From Lysobacterales bacterium (GTDB taxonomy: Bacteria > Pseudomonadota > Gammaproteobacteria > Xanthomonadales > Xanthomonadaceae), in the NCBI GenBank assembly GCA_015655355.1, contig JAATFG010000107.1, positions 1-53,947 on the forward strand: 53,947 nt of DNA, in the 5' to 3' direction. Positions 40,095 through 49,588 of this stretch are shown here, piece by piece. The stretch's first letter is position 1, and every line of letters starts with the position of its first letter. The position numbers were made by a program, and so were the translations under genes. The notes beneath the pieces were generated by a model. The model did not search any database. It was given only the letters and a program-made list of their open reading frames with translations, and was not told where the DNA came from.

Positions 40095-41102
40095 TTATTC
40101 CGGCGCCTCGACCGTGTAGCCCCTCGCCGCGAAATCGGCCAGCACGCCGTCCTTGTCCAACAAGCGCTCGACCGGCAACAGCGCGAATGTCGTGGCGTTC
40201 TTTTCCAGCGCCGCACTGGCGGTTTCCAGCCATTTGGCACGCACCCGCGCCTTGAGATCGGTAATGCCCTGCTTGCGCATCGTATCGGTGTCCGCCCACG
40301 CTGACCAGCAGGCATCGCGCTCGGCCAGCGGCAAGGCCCGCAGCGCGTCCAGATCGCCGATGGCCCACGCGTTGGCACGGGCGACCATGTGAGGAATGTC
40401 GTTCTCGACCGCGTCGAGCATCTCGTTCATGCACGCTTGTTCCTGCGCACCGATTTGCTCCTTGCGGAAATCGGCGATGGCGGCTTTCGGGTCGTCCACG
40501 ACGAGCTTGAGCGTGGTCGAGGTGTAATCCAGCTTGCGCTGCTTCAGCACCGCGCCGATGACCGGCGACACCACCTTACCGCCCAACCCAGCCTGCTTGA
40601 TGGCCTTGCCGTACAACTCCTGCGCGGCGAGGAATGGACGCTTCTTTTCGATGTCGCCGTCCTTGCCGATGTAGCGCTGCTTCTGCGCCTCCCAGCGCGC
40701 ATAAGTGGCCGCCGGCAACACGTCGCGCAAGGTCTTGTCGTCCGGATTCTTCATCGCCTTCATCGCCGAGGGCAACAGCATCAAACCGCGGAAAAAACCG
40801 AGGTTAGTGCCAACCGCCAAGCCCGGCTCAGCCAGCACTTCGTCGGTCTGCGCCAACACGCCGCGGACGTCGTCAGCCTTCCACTGCATGGCCGCCGGCA
40901 ACGGCGAAACCGTACCCAGAATCCACAGCACATGATCGCCTTTGGAGACTTTCCACATGCCCGGCCCCGGCTGGGTGCCGGTGACCACCACCGGCGCCAA
41001 TTCCTTGTCCACCGGCGTCGGTGGCGCGTTGCTTTCCTGCGCATGCACCGGCATCAGCGCAACGGCCAGACAGGCGGCACACGACAACGGCAACCAACGC
41101 AT
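40095..41102 (-). CDS. Exported TraB/GumN-family protein
   Basis: 335 residues. Signal peptide RWLPLSCAACLAVALMPVHA (1-22). The TraB/GumN domain begins with GMWKVSKGDHVLWILGTVSP, and a second conserved stretch reads PVERLLDKDGVLADFAARGY at the end. The family is related to metal-dependent proteases of the Tiki/TraB type, with GxxH and Glu motifs. The usual H after GT reads V here (GTVSP), so peptidase activity is doubtful. AAGGGGA seven bases before ATG at 41102 fixes the start. Confidence 0.85.
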   Translation of the reverse strand: MRWLPLSCAACLAVALMPVHAQESNAPPTPVDKELAPVVVTGTQPGPGMWKVSKGDHVLWILGTVSPLPAAMQWKADDVRGVLAQTDEVLAEPGLAVGTNLGFFRGLMLLPSAMKAMKNPDDKTLRDVLPAATYARWEAQKQRYIGKDGDIEKKRPFLAAQELYGKAIKQAGLGGKVVSPVIGAVLKQRKLDYTSTTLKLVVDDPKAAIADFRKEQIGAQEQACMNEMLDAVENDIPHMVARANAWAIGDLDALRALPLAERDACWSAWADTDTMRKQGITDLKARVRAKWLETASAALEKNATTFALLPVERLLDKDGVLADFAARGYTVEAPE

Positions 41103-41189
41103 TGTTTTTTTCCCCTTCGAAACAACGTATTCGATGAAGTCTAGATGACAGTTTTTCGTTCGTGGTTCAAGAAACGTTATGCCGCACAT

Positions 41190-41215
41190 GCAAAAGGCCG
41201 CGCCAAGGCGCGGCC
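41190..41215 (-). terminator. Terminator after the small charged-protein gene
   Basis: GGCCGCGCC / GGCGCGGCC with a two-base strict loop (AA), followed on the minus strand by TTTTG. It lies about 26 bases after the stop of the 55-residue gene. Confidence 0.7.
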
Positions 41216-41240
41216 CTCCGTGGTTCAGAAGCTACAAGAA

Positions 41241-41408
41241 TTACTTGTGCTGTTGCCGCTTCTGCGACCCGCCTTCGTTGGCTTGGCCCTGTTTCGCCGC
41301 TTCGTCCTTGGCAGCCGCATCCTTGCGCTGAAGCTCGGTCTGTCCGGACTTCGTGTGCGTGGCCACAGCTTGCTGTGGGGCGGGATTCCTGCTCATGTTG
41401 CTGGTCAT
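41241..41408 (-). CDS. Small charged hydrophilic protein (55 residues)
   Basis: From ATG at 41408 with AGGAG six bases upstream, ending TAA at 41241. The product is rich in Gln, Lys, Ala and Glu with no hydrophobic core (TELQRKDAAAKDEAAKQGQA), so it is probably disordered. A terminator follows. Small proteins of this character are annotated as hypothetical in Xanthomonadales. The good ribosome site plus terminator support expression; the function is unknown. Confidence 0.65.
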   Translation of the reverse strand: MTSNMSRNPAPQQAVATHTKSGQTELQRKDAAAKDEAAKQGQANEGGSQKRQQHK

Positions 41409-41525
41409 GCCGTACTCCTGTGCGGTGGATTCACCGCAATCCCACGGTGGCCCCCTGCGGGTTACGCGAGCGTGAGCAACAGGATACGAACGCAATACCT
41501 GGGGCTGGCACGAATGCCCTGCACG

Positions 41526-41551
41526 AAAAAGCCCGCGTTGGCGGGCTTTTT
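41526..41551. terminator. Terminator downstream of tRNA-Pro
   Basis: AAAAAGCCCGC / GCGGGCTTTTT, loop GTTG, T and A runs on both sides. It lies 25 bases beyond the 3' end of the minus-strand tRNA. Confidence 0.85.
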
Positions 41552-41576
41552 CATCACAGTCGTTTTTCCCGGGAAT

Positions 41577-41653
41577 TGGTCGGGGTAGCCGGATTTGAAC
41601 CGACGACCACTTGTCCCCCAGACAAGTGCGCTACCAGGCTGCGCTATACCCCG
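41577..41653 (-). tRNA. tRNA-Pro (anticodon GGG)
   Basis: A 77-base cloverleaf on the minus strand with encoded CCA. Acceptor CGGGGTA/TACCCCG, D arm GCGCAGCCTGGTAGCGC, anticodon loop CTGGGGG (GGG, reading CCC and CCU), T loop TTCAAAT. The C1:G72-type start is characteristic of tRNA-Pro. Confidence 0.97.
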
Positions 41654-41694
41654 ATCCGAGGGAAAACCAGCGGAACCGCGTTTGCGGCGACGAA

Positions 41695-41700
41695 ATTATA
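41695..41700 (-). promoter_or_regulatory. -10 element of tRNA-Pro
   Basis: TATAAT on the minus strand, a perfect -10 box 42 bases before the tRNA. No good -35 at 16-18 bp. It sits 31 bases downstream of the merR-like stop. Confidence 0.5.
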
Positions 41701-41730
41701 GCGGGTTTGCGCAACCGCGTCCCGCTTCGC

Positions 41731-42087
41731 TCAACGCCGCAGCAGTTGCAGGACTTCTTCCAGCTCCATCCGCACCTGCTTGACGATCTGGTTGCTCAGC
41801 GCCGATTCCTGCTTAGCACCCTCGCCTTCCAGGCGCAGGCGCGCGCCGCCGATGGTGTAGCCCTGTTCGTACAGCAGGCCGCGGATCTGGCGCACCATCA
41901 GCACGTCGTGGCGCTGGTAGTAGCGGCGGTTGCCGCGGCGCTTGACCGGCTCCAGCGAGGGGAATTCGGTTTCCCAGTAGCGCAACACGTGCGGCTTGAC
42001 GTCGCACAACTCGCTGACTTCGCCGATGGTGAAGTAACGCTTGGCCGGAATCGGCGGCAATTCCCTGTTGCTGCCCGGATCAAGCAT
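41731..42087 (-). CDS. MerR-family transcriptional regulator
   Basis: 118 residues. MerR-type winged HTH from [20 protein letters not shown] to [20 protein letters not shown] and [15 protein letters not shown], then a short helical tail ([19 protein letters not shown]) without metal-binding cysteines. A MerR-like gene after ihfA is a conserved feature of gamma- and betaproteobacteria. Its target is unknown. ATG at 42087 overlaps ihfA by eight bases. Confidence 0.9.
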   Translation of the reverse strand: MLDPGSNRELPPIPAKRYFTIGEVSELCDVKPHVLRYWETEFPSLEPVKRRGNRRYYQRHDVLMVRQIRGLLYEQGYTIGGARLRLEGEGAKQESALSNQIVKQVRMELEEVLQLLRR

Positions 42088-42400
42088 GGAGCGCTCCCGT
42101 CATTCCCACGGAAGCGGCGTAGGTTTCGACGCGCTCCTTCAGTTTCTGCCCCGGACGGAACGTCACCACGGTGCGCGCGGTGATCGGAATCTCTTCGCCG
42201 GTCTTCGGGTTGCGGCCGGGACGCTGGTTCTTGCGGCGCAAGTCGAAATTGCCGAAGCCGGACAGCTTGACCTGACGACCGCCTTCCAGCGCCTCGCGCA
42301 ACACGTCGAAATATGCATCGACGAATTCCTTCGCCTCACGCTTGTTCAGGCCGACATCGTCGAACAATTTTTCGGCCATTTCCGCCTTGGTCAATGCCAT
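42080..42400 (-). CDS. ihfA: Integration host factor, alpha subunit
   Basis: 106 residues of the HU/IHF family: [20 protein letters not shown] at the start, the beta-arm signature [21 protein letters not shown] with the intercalating proline, and [11 protein letters not shown]. It forms a heterodimer with IhfB and bends DNA. The order pheS-pheT-ihfA is the standard gammaproteobacterial one. It lies 30 bases after pheT. Confidence 0.96.
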   Translation of the reverse strand: MALTKAEMAEKLFDDVGLNKREAKEFVDAYFDVLREALEGGRQVKLSGFGNFDLRRKNQRPGRNPKTGEEIPITARTVVTFRPGQKLKERVETYAASVGMTGALHA

Positions 42401-42430
42401 GAGCTTCCCCGTTCGTCCGGCTTTACCAGT

Positions 42431-44800
42431 TCAACCTCGGATGCGGGCACCGTGTTCGCTCCCCAGCGCTGCGACCACTCGGGCCACCACCGCGTCCACG
42501 TCCGTATCCGTGAGGGTGCGCGAGTTCTCCTGCAAAATCAAGCCGATAGCCAAGCTTTTTTGACCGGCATCAACTCCCGGGCCAACATAGCGGTCGAACA
42601 CCCGCACTTCGCGCAGCAAGGGCCCGGCATGGGCGCGCACCACGGCCGAAATTGCGGACCAGCTCACGTTTTCGGCGATGCTGAAGGCCAGGTCGCGGCG
42701 CACCTGCGGGAACTTCGACAGCTCGGCGGCACGCGGCAAGACGCGTTGCGCCAGTGCGGCGAAGTCGAGTTCGAAGGCGTATACGTCGGCATCGAGGTCC
42801 AGCGCCTTCTGCAAACGCGGATGCAATTGGCCGATCCAGCCGATCCTCGTGCCGTTGCCCGTTTCATTCAGGCGATACACGTCGGCACTGCGGCCCGGAT
42901 GGCCGAACGCAGCAGTCGATGGCCTGAATTCAAGCGTCGCGCCCGATGCGGCGGCCAGCGCCTCGAGATCGCCCTTCAGGTCGTGGAAATCGAGCTTGCG
43001 CGTTTTCTCGCCCCACTGCTCGGCGTGCGCGTCGCCGCATGCCACCGCGGCGATGCGCAGGTTTTCCGGCAGGCCTTCGGCGAACACGTTGCCGATCTCG
43101 AACAGGCGCACCCGCGACGCCTGGCGCGCGAGATTGCGCTGCGCCGCGGCGACCAGCCCCGGCAGCAGCGACGTTCGCATCACCGCCAGTTCCGCGCTGA
43201 GCGGATTGGCCAATGGCACCGCGCCGGCGTCGAGCTTCCACGCCTGCAGCCACGCCGCATCGACGAAGGCGAAGTTGATGGTTTCCAGCATTTCGCGCGC
43301 GACCAGCTGGCGGCGGATCGTCGCCGCGTCGAGCACGGTTTCGCTCTGCACCGCGATGCGCGTGGCGCCGCCGGGCAGCGTGGTCGGTACGTGATCGTAA
43401 CCGTGGATGCGCGCCAGCTCCTCGATCAGGTCTTCCTCGATCGCGATGTCGAAACGGCGGCTCGGCGCAGTCACGCTCCAGCCTTCCGCGTTCGCCACGG
43501 CCGTCATGCCGAGTGCGCGCAGGATGCGCTCGACTTGCGCATCGGCAATCCCGATGCCGAGCACGCGCTTGATGCGCGCACGGCGCAAGTTGATCGCCTG
43601 CGGCTGCGGCATGGGCAATTCGGCGATCGTCACCGGGCCGGGCATGCCGCCAGCCAGATCGATGACCAGCTGGGTCGCGTATTCGATGGCGAGCTTCGGC
43701 AGCTCCGGATCGACGCCGCGCTCGAAGCGATGGCCGGCGTCGGTGTGCAGGCCGAACTTGCGGCCGCGGCCGATGATCGCGCTCGGCGCGAAATGCGCCG
43801 CCTCGAGGAACACGTTCCGCGTCGCGTCGCCGACCTTGGTGTCGTTGCCGCCCATGATGCCGGCCAGACCGACGGGACGATCGGCATCGGTGATGACCAG
43901 GCATTGCGCATCGAGCCGGGCCTCGTCGCCATTGAGCAACTTCAACGGTTCGCCTTCGCGCGCCGCGCGCACGCCGATCGGGCCTTGCAGCAAGTCGCGA
44001 TCGTAAGCATGCATCGGCTGGCCGAGTTCGAGCATCACGTACTGGGTGATGTCGACCAGCAGCGACACCGGGCGCACGCCGCTGCGGCGCAGGCGCTCGG
44101 CCATCCACACCGGGGTTTTCGCCGTGGCATCGACGCCTTCGATCACGCGGCCGCAATAACGCGGCGCATCGTCGCCGGCGTTCAATTCGATCTTCAGTTC
44201 CGAAGCGATCGTCGAGGCAATCGGCGCAACCTCGAACTTCGCCACCTCGCAACCGGTCGCCGCAGCGACATCGAACGCGATGCCGCGCACGCTGAAGCAA
44301 TCGGCGCGATTCGGGGTCAGATTGACCTCGATACTGCTGTCCGGCAGGCCAAGATAATCCGCAATCGGCGTGCCTACCGGCGCATCGTCGGGCAATTCGA
44401 TCAGGCCGGATGCGTCGGCGTCGATGCCCAGCTCCTTCGCCGAGCACAGCATGCCGTTGGATTCGACGCCGCGCAGTTTCGCCGCCTTGATCAGGAAGTC
44501 GCCGAACTTCGCGCCGACCAGCGCCAGCGGCGCATGCAGGCCGGCGCGCGCGTTCGGCGCACCGCAGACAATCTGCAGCAATTCGCCGACGCCGGCATCG
44601 ACCTTGCACACTTGCAGGCGATCGGCTTCGGGATGCTTTTCCGCGCTGACGATCTTCGCGACGACGACCTTGTCCAGCGCTTCGCCGAGGTTCATCACGT
44701 CTTCGACTTCGAGGCCGATCGCGGTCAGCGTTGCGGCGAGCTCGTCGCGCGAAACGGTGGTCGGCACGTGGCTGCGCAGCCAGTTTTCGGAGAATTTCAT
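42431..44800 (-). CDS. pheT: Phenylalanine--tRNA ligase, beta subunit
   Basis: 789 residues, normal length. N-terminal MKFSENWLRSHV, the EMAP/tRNA-binding fold (about 40-150), B3/B4 editing domain, B5 domain, the catalytic-like core and a C-terminal ferredoxin-fold anticodon-binding domain (FPQVRRDLAFSIAENVSW). ATG at 44800 lies ten bases after the pheS stop. It acts in the alpha2beta2 synthetase. Confidence 0.96.
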   Translation of the reverse strand: MKFSENWLRSHVPTTVSRDELAATLTAIGLEVEDVMNLGEALDKVVVAKIVSAEKHPEADRLQVCKVDAGVGELLQIVCGAPNARAGLHAPLALVGAKFGDFLIKAAKLRGVESNGMLCSAKELGIDADASGLIELPDDAPVGTPIADYLGLPDSSIEVNLTPNRADCFSVRGIAFDVAAATGCEVAKFEVAPIASTIASELKIELNAGDDAPRYCGRVIEGVDATAKTPVWMAERLRRSGVRPVSLLVDITQYVMLELGQPMHAYDRDLLQGPIGVRAAREGEPLKLLNGDEARLDAQCLVITDADRPVGLAGIMGGNDTKVGDATRNVFLEAAHFAPSAIIGRGRKFGLHTDAGHRFERGVDPELPKLAIEYATQLVIDLAGGMPGPVTIAELPMPQPQAINLRRARIKRVLGIGIADAQVERILRALGMTAVANAEGWSVTAPSRRFDIAIEEDLIEELARIHGYDHVPTTLPGGATRIAVQSETVLDAATIRRQLVAREMLETINFAFVDAAWLQAWKLDAGAVPLANPLSAELAVMRTSLLPGLVAAAQRNLARQASRVRLFEIGNVFAEGLPENLRIAAVACGDAHAEQWGEKTRKLDFHDLKGDLEALAAASGATLEFRPSTAAFGHPGRSADVYRLNETGNGTRIGWIGQLHPRLQKALDLDADVYAFELDFAALAQRVLPRAAELSKFPQVRRDLAFSIAENVSWSAISAVVRAHAGPLLREVRVFDRYVGPGVDAGQKSLAIGLILQENSRTLTDTDVDAVVARVVAALGSEHGARIRG

Positions 44801-44810
44801 TCTTGCACTC

Positions 44811-45873
<1,063 letters not shown>

Positions 45874-45894
45874 TTTTAGTTTTTGCTTCGACAC

Positions 45895-45930
45895 AAAAAA
45901 CGATGGGGAAGGACTTGCGCCCTTCCCCAT
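45895..45930 (-). terminator. Strong intrinsic terminator after rplT
   Basis: ATGGGGAAGG / CCTTCCCCAT, a 10-bp stem with an 8-base loop, followed on the minus strand by CGTTTTTTG. It separates the infC-rpmI-rplT part from pheST and could act as an attenuator. However, no short ORF with Phe codons precedes it. Confidence 0.85.
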
Positions 45931-45981
45931 GCGTTGTCAGCTTTTGCTCCGCTGCTTTCGCAGAGGGATCCACCGCGAGGA

Positions 45982-46341
45982 TTACGCGGCGAGAGCGCCC
46001 TTCGCCTTTTCGGCCAGCGCGGCAAAACCCGCCGCGTCGTTGACGGCGATGTCCGCCAGCACCTTGCGGTCGAGGGTGATGCCGGCCTTCAGCAGGCCGT
46101 TGATGAACTTGCTGTAGCTCAGGCCGTTGATGCGGGAGGCCGCGTTGATGCGGGCGATCCACAGCTGGCGGTACTGGCGCTTCTTCTGCTTGCGGCCGAT
46201 GTAGGCGTATTGCTGCGCCTTGATGACCGCCTGCTTGGCGACGCGGAAGACCTTGCGACGGGCGTTGTAATAGCCCTTCGCGCGGCCAAGGATCTTGTTG
46301 TGACGGCGGCGCGCCTGGACGCCACGCTTGACTCGTGCCAT
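45982..46341 (-). CDS. rplT: 50S ribosomal protein L20
   Basis: 119 residues, fully typical: [20 protein letters not shown] at the basic N-terminus and the globular C-terminal domain [20 protein letters not shown]. Binds 23S rRNA early in 50S assembly. In E. coli it also represses the rpmI-rplT mRNA. It starts 13 bases after rpmI. Confidence 0.97.
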   Translation of the reverse strand: MARVKRGVQARRRHNKILGRAKGYYNARRKVFRVAKQAVIKAQQYAYIGRKQKKRQYRQLWIARINAASRINGLSYSKFINGLLKAGITLDRKVLADIAVNDAAGFAALAEKAKGALAA

Positions 46342-46354
46342 GACTTATTCCTCC

Positions 46355-46552
46355 TCAGAGATACGGCAGCATGCGATCCAGACGGCCCGAATCTTCCTTG
46401 CGGATGATCTGGCCGGCGCGGGCGGCGCGCTTGGTCTTGGTCGCTTTCTTGGTGAGGATGTGGCTGCGGTTGGCCGAGCCAGCCTTGTACTTGCCGGAGG
46501 CGGTCTTGCGGAAACGCTTGGCCGCGGCCCGGTGGGTCTTGATCTTGGGCAT
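46355..46552 (-). CDS. rpmI: 50S ribosomal protein L35
   Basis: 65 residues, [20 protein letters not shown] to [15 protein letters not shown], typical. ATG at 46552 is chosen over an upstream in-frame ATG (46579), which would add nine non-conserved residues. The 11 bases over its start (GATTCCACAAT) are the same as over the infC start. Confidence 0.97.
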   Translation of the reverse strand: MPKIKTHRAAAKRFRKTASGKYKAGSANRSHILTKKATKTKRAARAGQIIRKEDSGRLDRMLPYL

Positions 46553-46633
46553 TGTGGAATCACTCTTGATGTTGAACATGCCGGGCGCTTCTTGCGAAGA
46601 CTTGAAAGCCCGAACCTGCGGATAAGCCTTTGA

Positions 46634-46668
46634 TTCCGAAACGAGTTCCGGAACGTGGGGCGAGTTCC
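46634..46668 (-). promoter_or_regulatory. Two overlapping hairpins in the rpmI leader
   Basis: Minus strand: GGAAC-(9)-GTTCC (46668-46650) and TTCCG-(10)-CGGAA (46653-46634) share four bases, so only one can form at a time, or they may form a pseudoknot. They lie in a roughly 160-base leader between the internal promoter and rpmI. This is a possible L20 binding/autoregulation site by analogy with E. coli; the sequence alone does not prove it. Confidence 0.4.
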
Positions 46669-46720
46669 AACGAAGCTGCCAACGTCCCCGCGGCAGCGGT
46701 CCCGGCGAACCGGGCTGGCA

Positions 46721-46749
46721 ATTATGCCCGGTCGCGGAATTCTTTGCAA
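46721..46749 (-). promoter_or_regulatory. Internal promoter before rpmI-rplT
   Basis: Minus strand TTGCAA (46749-46744), 17-bp spacer, CATAAT (46726-46721). Good spacing in the 288-bp gap between infC and rpmI, predicting a start near 46714. Confidence 0.6.
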
Positions 46750-46840
46750 ATCAGCGGATTACCCTTCTCCCCTTGCCCGCAGGGGGATCGAAGTCACGGC
46801 TAGCGACTTCGGGTGGCGCGCAGCGCCGGACGAAGGGCGC

Positions 46841-47368
46841 TTATTTCTTCTTCGGCGCGATCATCATCACCATCTGCCGGCCTTCGAGGCGCGGACGCGA
46901 TTCGATGACGATTTCATCCCCGAGTTCCTGCTCGATGCGCTCGGCCATCTGCCGGCCCAGTTCCTGATGGCTCATTTCGCGGCCGCGGAAACGGATGTTG
47001 ACCTTGACCTTGTCGCCTTCTTCCAGGAAGCGGCGGATGTTGCGCATCTTGATCTGGTAGTCGCCTTCGTCGGTGACCGGGCGGAACTTGAGTTCCTTGA
47101 TTTCCTGCTGCTTCTGCTTCTTCTTGGCCTCGTTGGCCTTCTTCTGCTGCTCGAAGCGGAACTTGCCGAAGTCCATGATCTTGCACACCGGCGGTTCGGC
47201 GTTGGGCTGGATTTCGACCAGATCAAGGTCTTCTTCCTGGGCCATGGCCAAGGCTTCGTCGCGCGTGAGCACGCCGATCATTTCGCCATCCGAGCCGATC
47301 ACGCGCACGCGCGGCGTGCGGATTTCATGGTTCTTGCGGTTCTGCTTGGTATCTGTTGGGGTACTGAT
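46841..47368 (-). CDS. infC: Translation initiation factor IF-3 (ATC start)
   Basis: 175 residues if started at ATC 47368-47366, giving an N-terminus [20 protein letters not shown] that matches Xanthomonas IF-3. GGAG stands eight bases before it. The first ordinary in-frame start, GTG at 47308, would cut off 20 conserved residues. C-terminal domain: [20 protein letters not shown] and [20 protein letters not shown]. In E. coli infC uses AUU and IF-3 represses its own rare start codon; the ATC start predicts the same autoregulation here. Follows thrS. Confidence 0.95.
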   Translation of the reverse strand: MSTPTDTKQNRKNHEIRTPRVRVIGSDGEMIGVLTRDEALAMAQEEDLDLVEIQPNAEPPVCKIMDFGKFRFEQQKKANEAKKKQKQQEIKELKFRPVTDEGDYQIKMRNIRRFLEEGDKVKVNIRFRGREMSHQELGRQMAERIEQELGDEIVIESRPRLEGRQMVMMIAPKKK

Positions 47369-47385
47369 TGTGGAATCTCCAAGAA

Positions 47386-47409
47386 ACGCCCCACGTTCCT
47401 GCGGGGCGT
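47386..47409 (-). terminator. Hairpin between thrS and infC
   Basis: Minus strand ACGCCCC-(10)-GGGGCGT followed by TTCTTGG, ending six bases before the infC ribosome site. The T run is poor. It may be a weak terminator, an RNA-processing site or a translation-affecting stem. Confidence 0.4.
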
Positions 47410-47456
47410 AGTTCCGTGCGGCGCAGGCCGACGGGCCGGTACAGCGGACGCGTAGT

Positions 47457-49358
47457 TTACGCCGCTTCGGAACGCAAGCGTTCGACGAAGGCGTCCAGGC
47501 TCATCGTGCCCAGGTCCTCGCCCGACCGCGTGCGCACGGCGACCGCTCCGTTCTCCTTCTCGCGGTCGCCGACCACGAGCAAGTAGGGGATGCGCTGCAG
47601 CGTATGCTCGCGGATCTTATAGCCGATCTTCTCGTTGCGCAAATCGGCTTCGACCCGGAAGCCTTGATTTGCAAGGGTTTTACGGGTTTCGGCGACGTAA
47701 TCGGCCTGCGCGTCGGTGATGTTCATGAGCATCGCCTGGGTCGGCGCCAGCCATGCCGGGAACTGGCCGGCGTGGTGCTCGATCAGGATGCCGATGAAGC
47801 GCTCCATCGAACCGACGATCGCCCGGTGCAGCATCACCGGATGCTTCTTCTGGCTGGTTTCGTCCACGTACTCGGCGCCGAGGCGGCCGGGCATCATGAA
47901 ATCCACCTGCATCGTGCCGAGCTGCCAGGTGCGGCCGATCGCATCCTTCAGGTGGTACTCGATCTTCGGCCCGTAGAACGCGCCCTCGCCCGGCAATTCC
48001 TGCCACTCGACGCCAGCGTTGCGCAATGCGGAGCGCAGCGCGTTTTCGGCCTTGTCCCAGGTCGCATCGTCGCCGAGGCGATTTTCCGGGCGCAGCGCGA
48101 TCTTGATCTGGATGTCGTCGAACCCGAAATCCGAATACACCTTCAATGCCTGCTTATGGAAGGCGTTGACCTCGCTTTCGACCTGTTCCTCGGTGCAGAA
48201 GATGTGGCCATCGTCCTGGGTGAAGCCGCGCACGCGCAGGATGCCGTGCAGCGCGCCGGAGGCTTCGTTGCGGTGGCAGGAACCGAATTCGCCGTAGCGG
48301 ATCGGCAGGTCGCGGTAGCTGTGCAGGCCCTGCTTGAAAATCTGCACGTGGCCGGGGCAATTCATCGGCTTCACCGCGTAAGTCCGCTTCTCGGACTCGG
48401 TGAAGAACATGTTGTCCTTGTAGTTGTCCCAGTGCCCGGACTGCTTCCACAAGCTCACGTCGAGAATCTGCGGGCAGCGCACTTCGCCGTAACCGGTTTC
48501 GCGATACAGCTTGCGCATGTATTGCTCGACCACCTGCCAGATCGCCCAGCCCTTCGGATGCCAGAACACCAGGCCCGGCGCCTCTTCCTGCAGGTGGAAC
48601 AAGTCCTGCTGCTTGCCGATCTTGCGGTGGTCGCGCTTCTCGGCTTCCTCGATGCGCTGGATGTAGGCGTCGAGCTGCTTCTTGTCCGCCCACGCGGTGC
48701 CGTAGATGCGCTGCAACTGCTCGTTGTTGGCGTCGCCACGCCAGTACGCGCCGGAAATGCGGGTGAGCTTGAACGCCTTGAGGAAGCGCGTGTTCGGCAC
48801 GTGCGGGCCACGGCACATGTCCACGTATTCCTGGTGGTAGTACATGCCCATCGCTTTCACGTCGTCGGGCATGTCCTCTATCAGACGCAGCTTGTAGTCC
48901 TCGTGGCGCGACTTGAAGATGTCGATAACTTCGGCGCGCGGCGTCATCTTCTTGATCACGTCGTAATCCTGGTCGATCAGTTCGCGCATGCGCGCTTCGA
49001 TCGCGGCGAGGTCTTCCGGCGTGAACGGCTTTTCCGCGTAGATGTCGTAATAGAAGCCTTCGGCGATGACCGGGCCGATCACCATCTTCACGTCCGGGTA
49101 CAACTGCTTGACCGCGTGGCCGACCAGGTGCGCACAGGAGTGGCGGATGATCTCGACGCCCGCCTCGTCCTTGGGCGTGATGATGCGCAGCCTGGCGTCG
49201 TGGTCGATCAGGTCGCTGGCATCGACCAGCACGCCATCGACGGCACCGGCGACGGTGGCCTTAGCCAGGCCGGCGCCGATCGACTGCGCGACCTGCATGA
49301 CCGAAACCGGCGCATCGAACTGACGGACGCTGCCGTCGGGAAGGGTGATGTTGATCAT
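47457..49358 (-). CDS. thrS: Threonine--tRNA ligase
   Basis: 633 residues, class II. N-terminal TGS domain ([20 protein letters not shown]), editing domain with [20 protein letters not shown], catalytic core with zinc ligand Cys in [22 protein letters not shown], and anticodon-binding domain at the C-terminus. ATG at 49358 fits the family; the frame is open upstream through the leader. First gene of the thrS-infC-rpmI-rplT-pheST block. Confidence 0.97.
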   Translation of the reverse strand: MINITLPDGSVRQFDAPVSVMQVAQSIGAGLAKATVAGAVDGVLVDASDLIDHDARLRIITPKDEAGVEIIRHSCAHLVGHAVKQLYPDVKMVIGPVIAEGFYYDIYAEKPFTPEDLAAIEARMRELIDQDYDVIKKMTPRAEVIDIFKSRHEDYKLRLIEDMPDDVKAMGMYYHQEYVDMCRGPHVPNTRFLKAFKLTRISGAYWRGDANNEQLQRIYGTAWADKKQLDAYIQRIEEAEKRDHRKIGKQQDLFHLQEEAPGLVFWHPKGWAIWQVVEQYMRKLYRETGYGEVRCPQILDVSLWKQSGHWDNYKDNMFFTESEKRTYAVKPMNCPGHVQIFKQGLHSYRDLPIRYGEFGSCHRNEASGALHGILRVRGFTQDDGHIFCTEEQVESEVNAFHKQALKVYSDFGFDDIQIKIALRPENRLGDDATWDKAENALRSALRNAGVEWQELPGEGAFYGPKIEYHLKDAIGRTWQLGTMQVDFMMPGRLGAEYVDETSQKKHPVMLHRAIVGSMERFIGILIEHHAGQFPAWLAPTQAMLMNITDAQADYVAETRKTLANQGFRVEADLRNEKIGYKIREHTLQRIPYLLVVGDREKENGAVAVRTRSGEDLGTMSLDAFVERLRSEAA

Positions 49359-49402
49359 CGGAATGTCTCGAACGGAATTCTGGAAGCGATCCTGAAACGC
49401 AA

Positions 49403-49422
49403 AAGGCGCCACAAGGCGCCTT
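49403..49422 (-). terminator. Hairpin terminator in the thrS leader (putative attenuator)
   Basis: Minus strand AAGGCGCC / GGCGCCTT with loop TTGT, followed by TTGCGTTTC. It lies 44 bases before thrS and 22 bases after the stop of a short Thr-codon ORF. An alternative pairing GCCAC (49432-49428) with GTGGC (49412-49408) would disrupt it. The T run is short, so termination is likely partial. Confidence 0.6.
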
Positions 49423-49444
49423 CGCGGGTGGCCTCGGGCAAGGT

Positions 49445-49471
49445 TCAGCAGTGGGAAGTGGTAGTGCTCAT
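49445..49471 (-). CDS. Putative threonine leader peptide of thrS
   Basis: ATG AGC ACT ACC ACT TCC CAC TGC TGA encodes MSTTTSHC, with three consecutive Thr codons in eight, two of them ACT rather than the GC-ending codons preferred in neighbouring genes. It lies between a TAGAAT -10 box and the leader terminator. A Shine-Dalgarno is weak (GAG eleven bases upstream). A role as a Thr-sensing leader is inferred from composition and position only. Confidence 0.45.
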   Translation of the reverse strand: MSTTTSHC

Positions 49472-49534
49472 GTCGCACGCTCGGCCGGCGTTTCCGCAGG
49501 CCACCTTTCGCTCGGGCGGGGCTTGGACACCGCC

Positions 49535-49540
49535 ATTCTA
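49535..49540 (-). promoter_or_regulatory. -10 element of the thrS operon
   Basis: TAGAAT in GGTAGAATGG on the minus strand, predicted start near 49528, about 57 bases before the leader ATG. No clear -35. It lies 49 bases beyond the stop of the TAXI-protein gene. Confidence 0.5.
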
Positions 49541-49588
49541 CCGCGCCGCGGACGGAATTCGCGCATGGCGCGCCTGTCCCCGGCTTTT

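Noticed and set aside
41162-41701. Plus-strand ORF with VGVAGFEPTTTCPPDKCATR
   Set aside because: Antisense translation of tRNA-Pro; also crosses a terminator.
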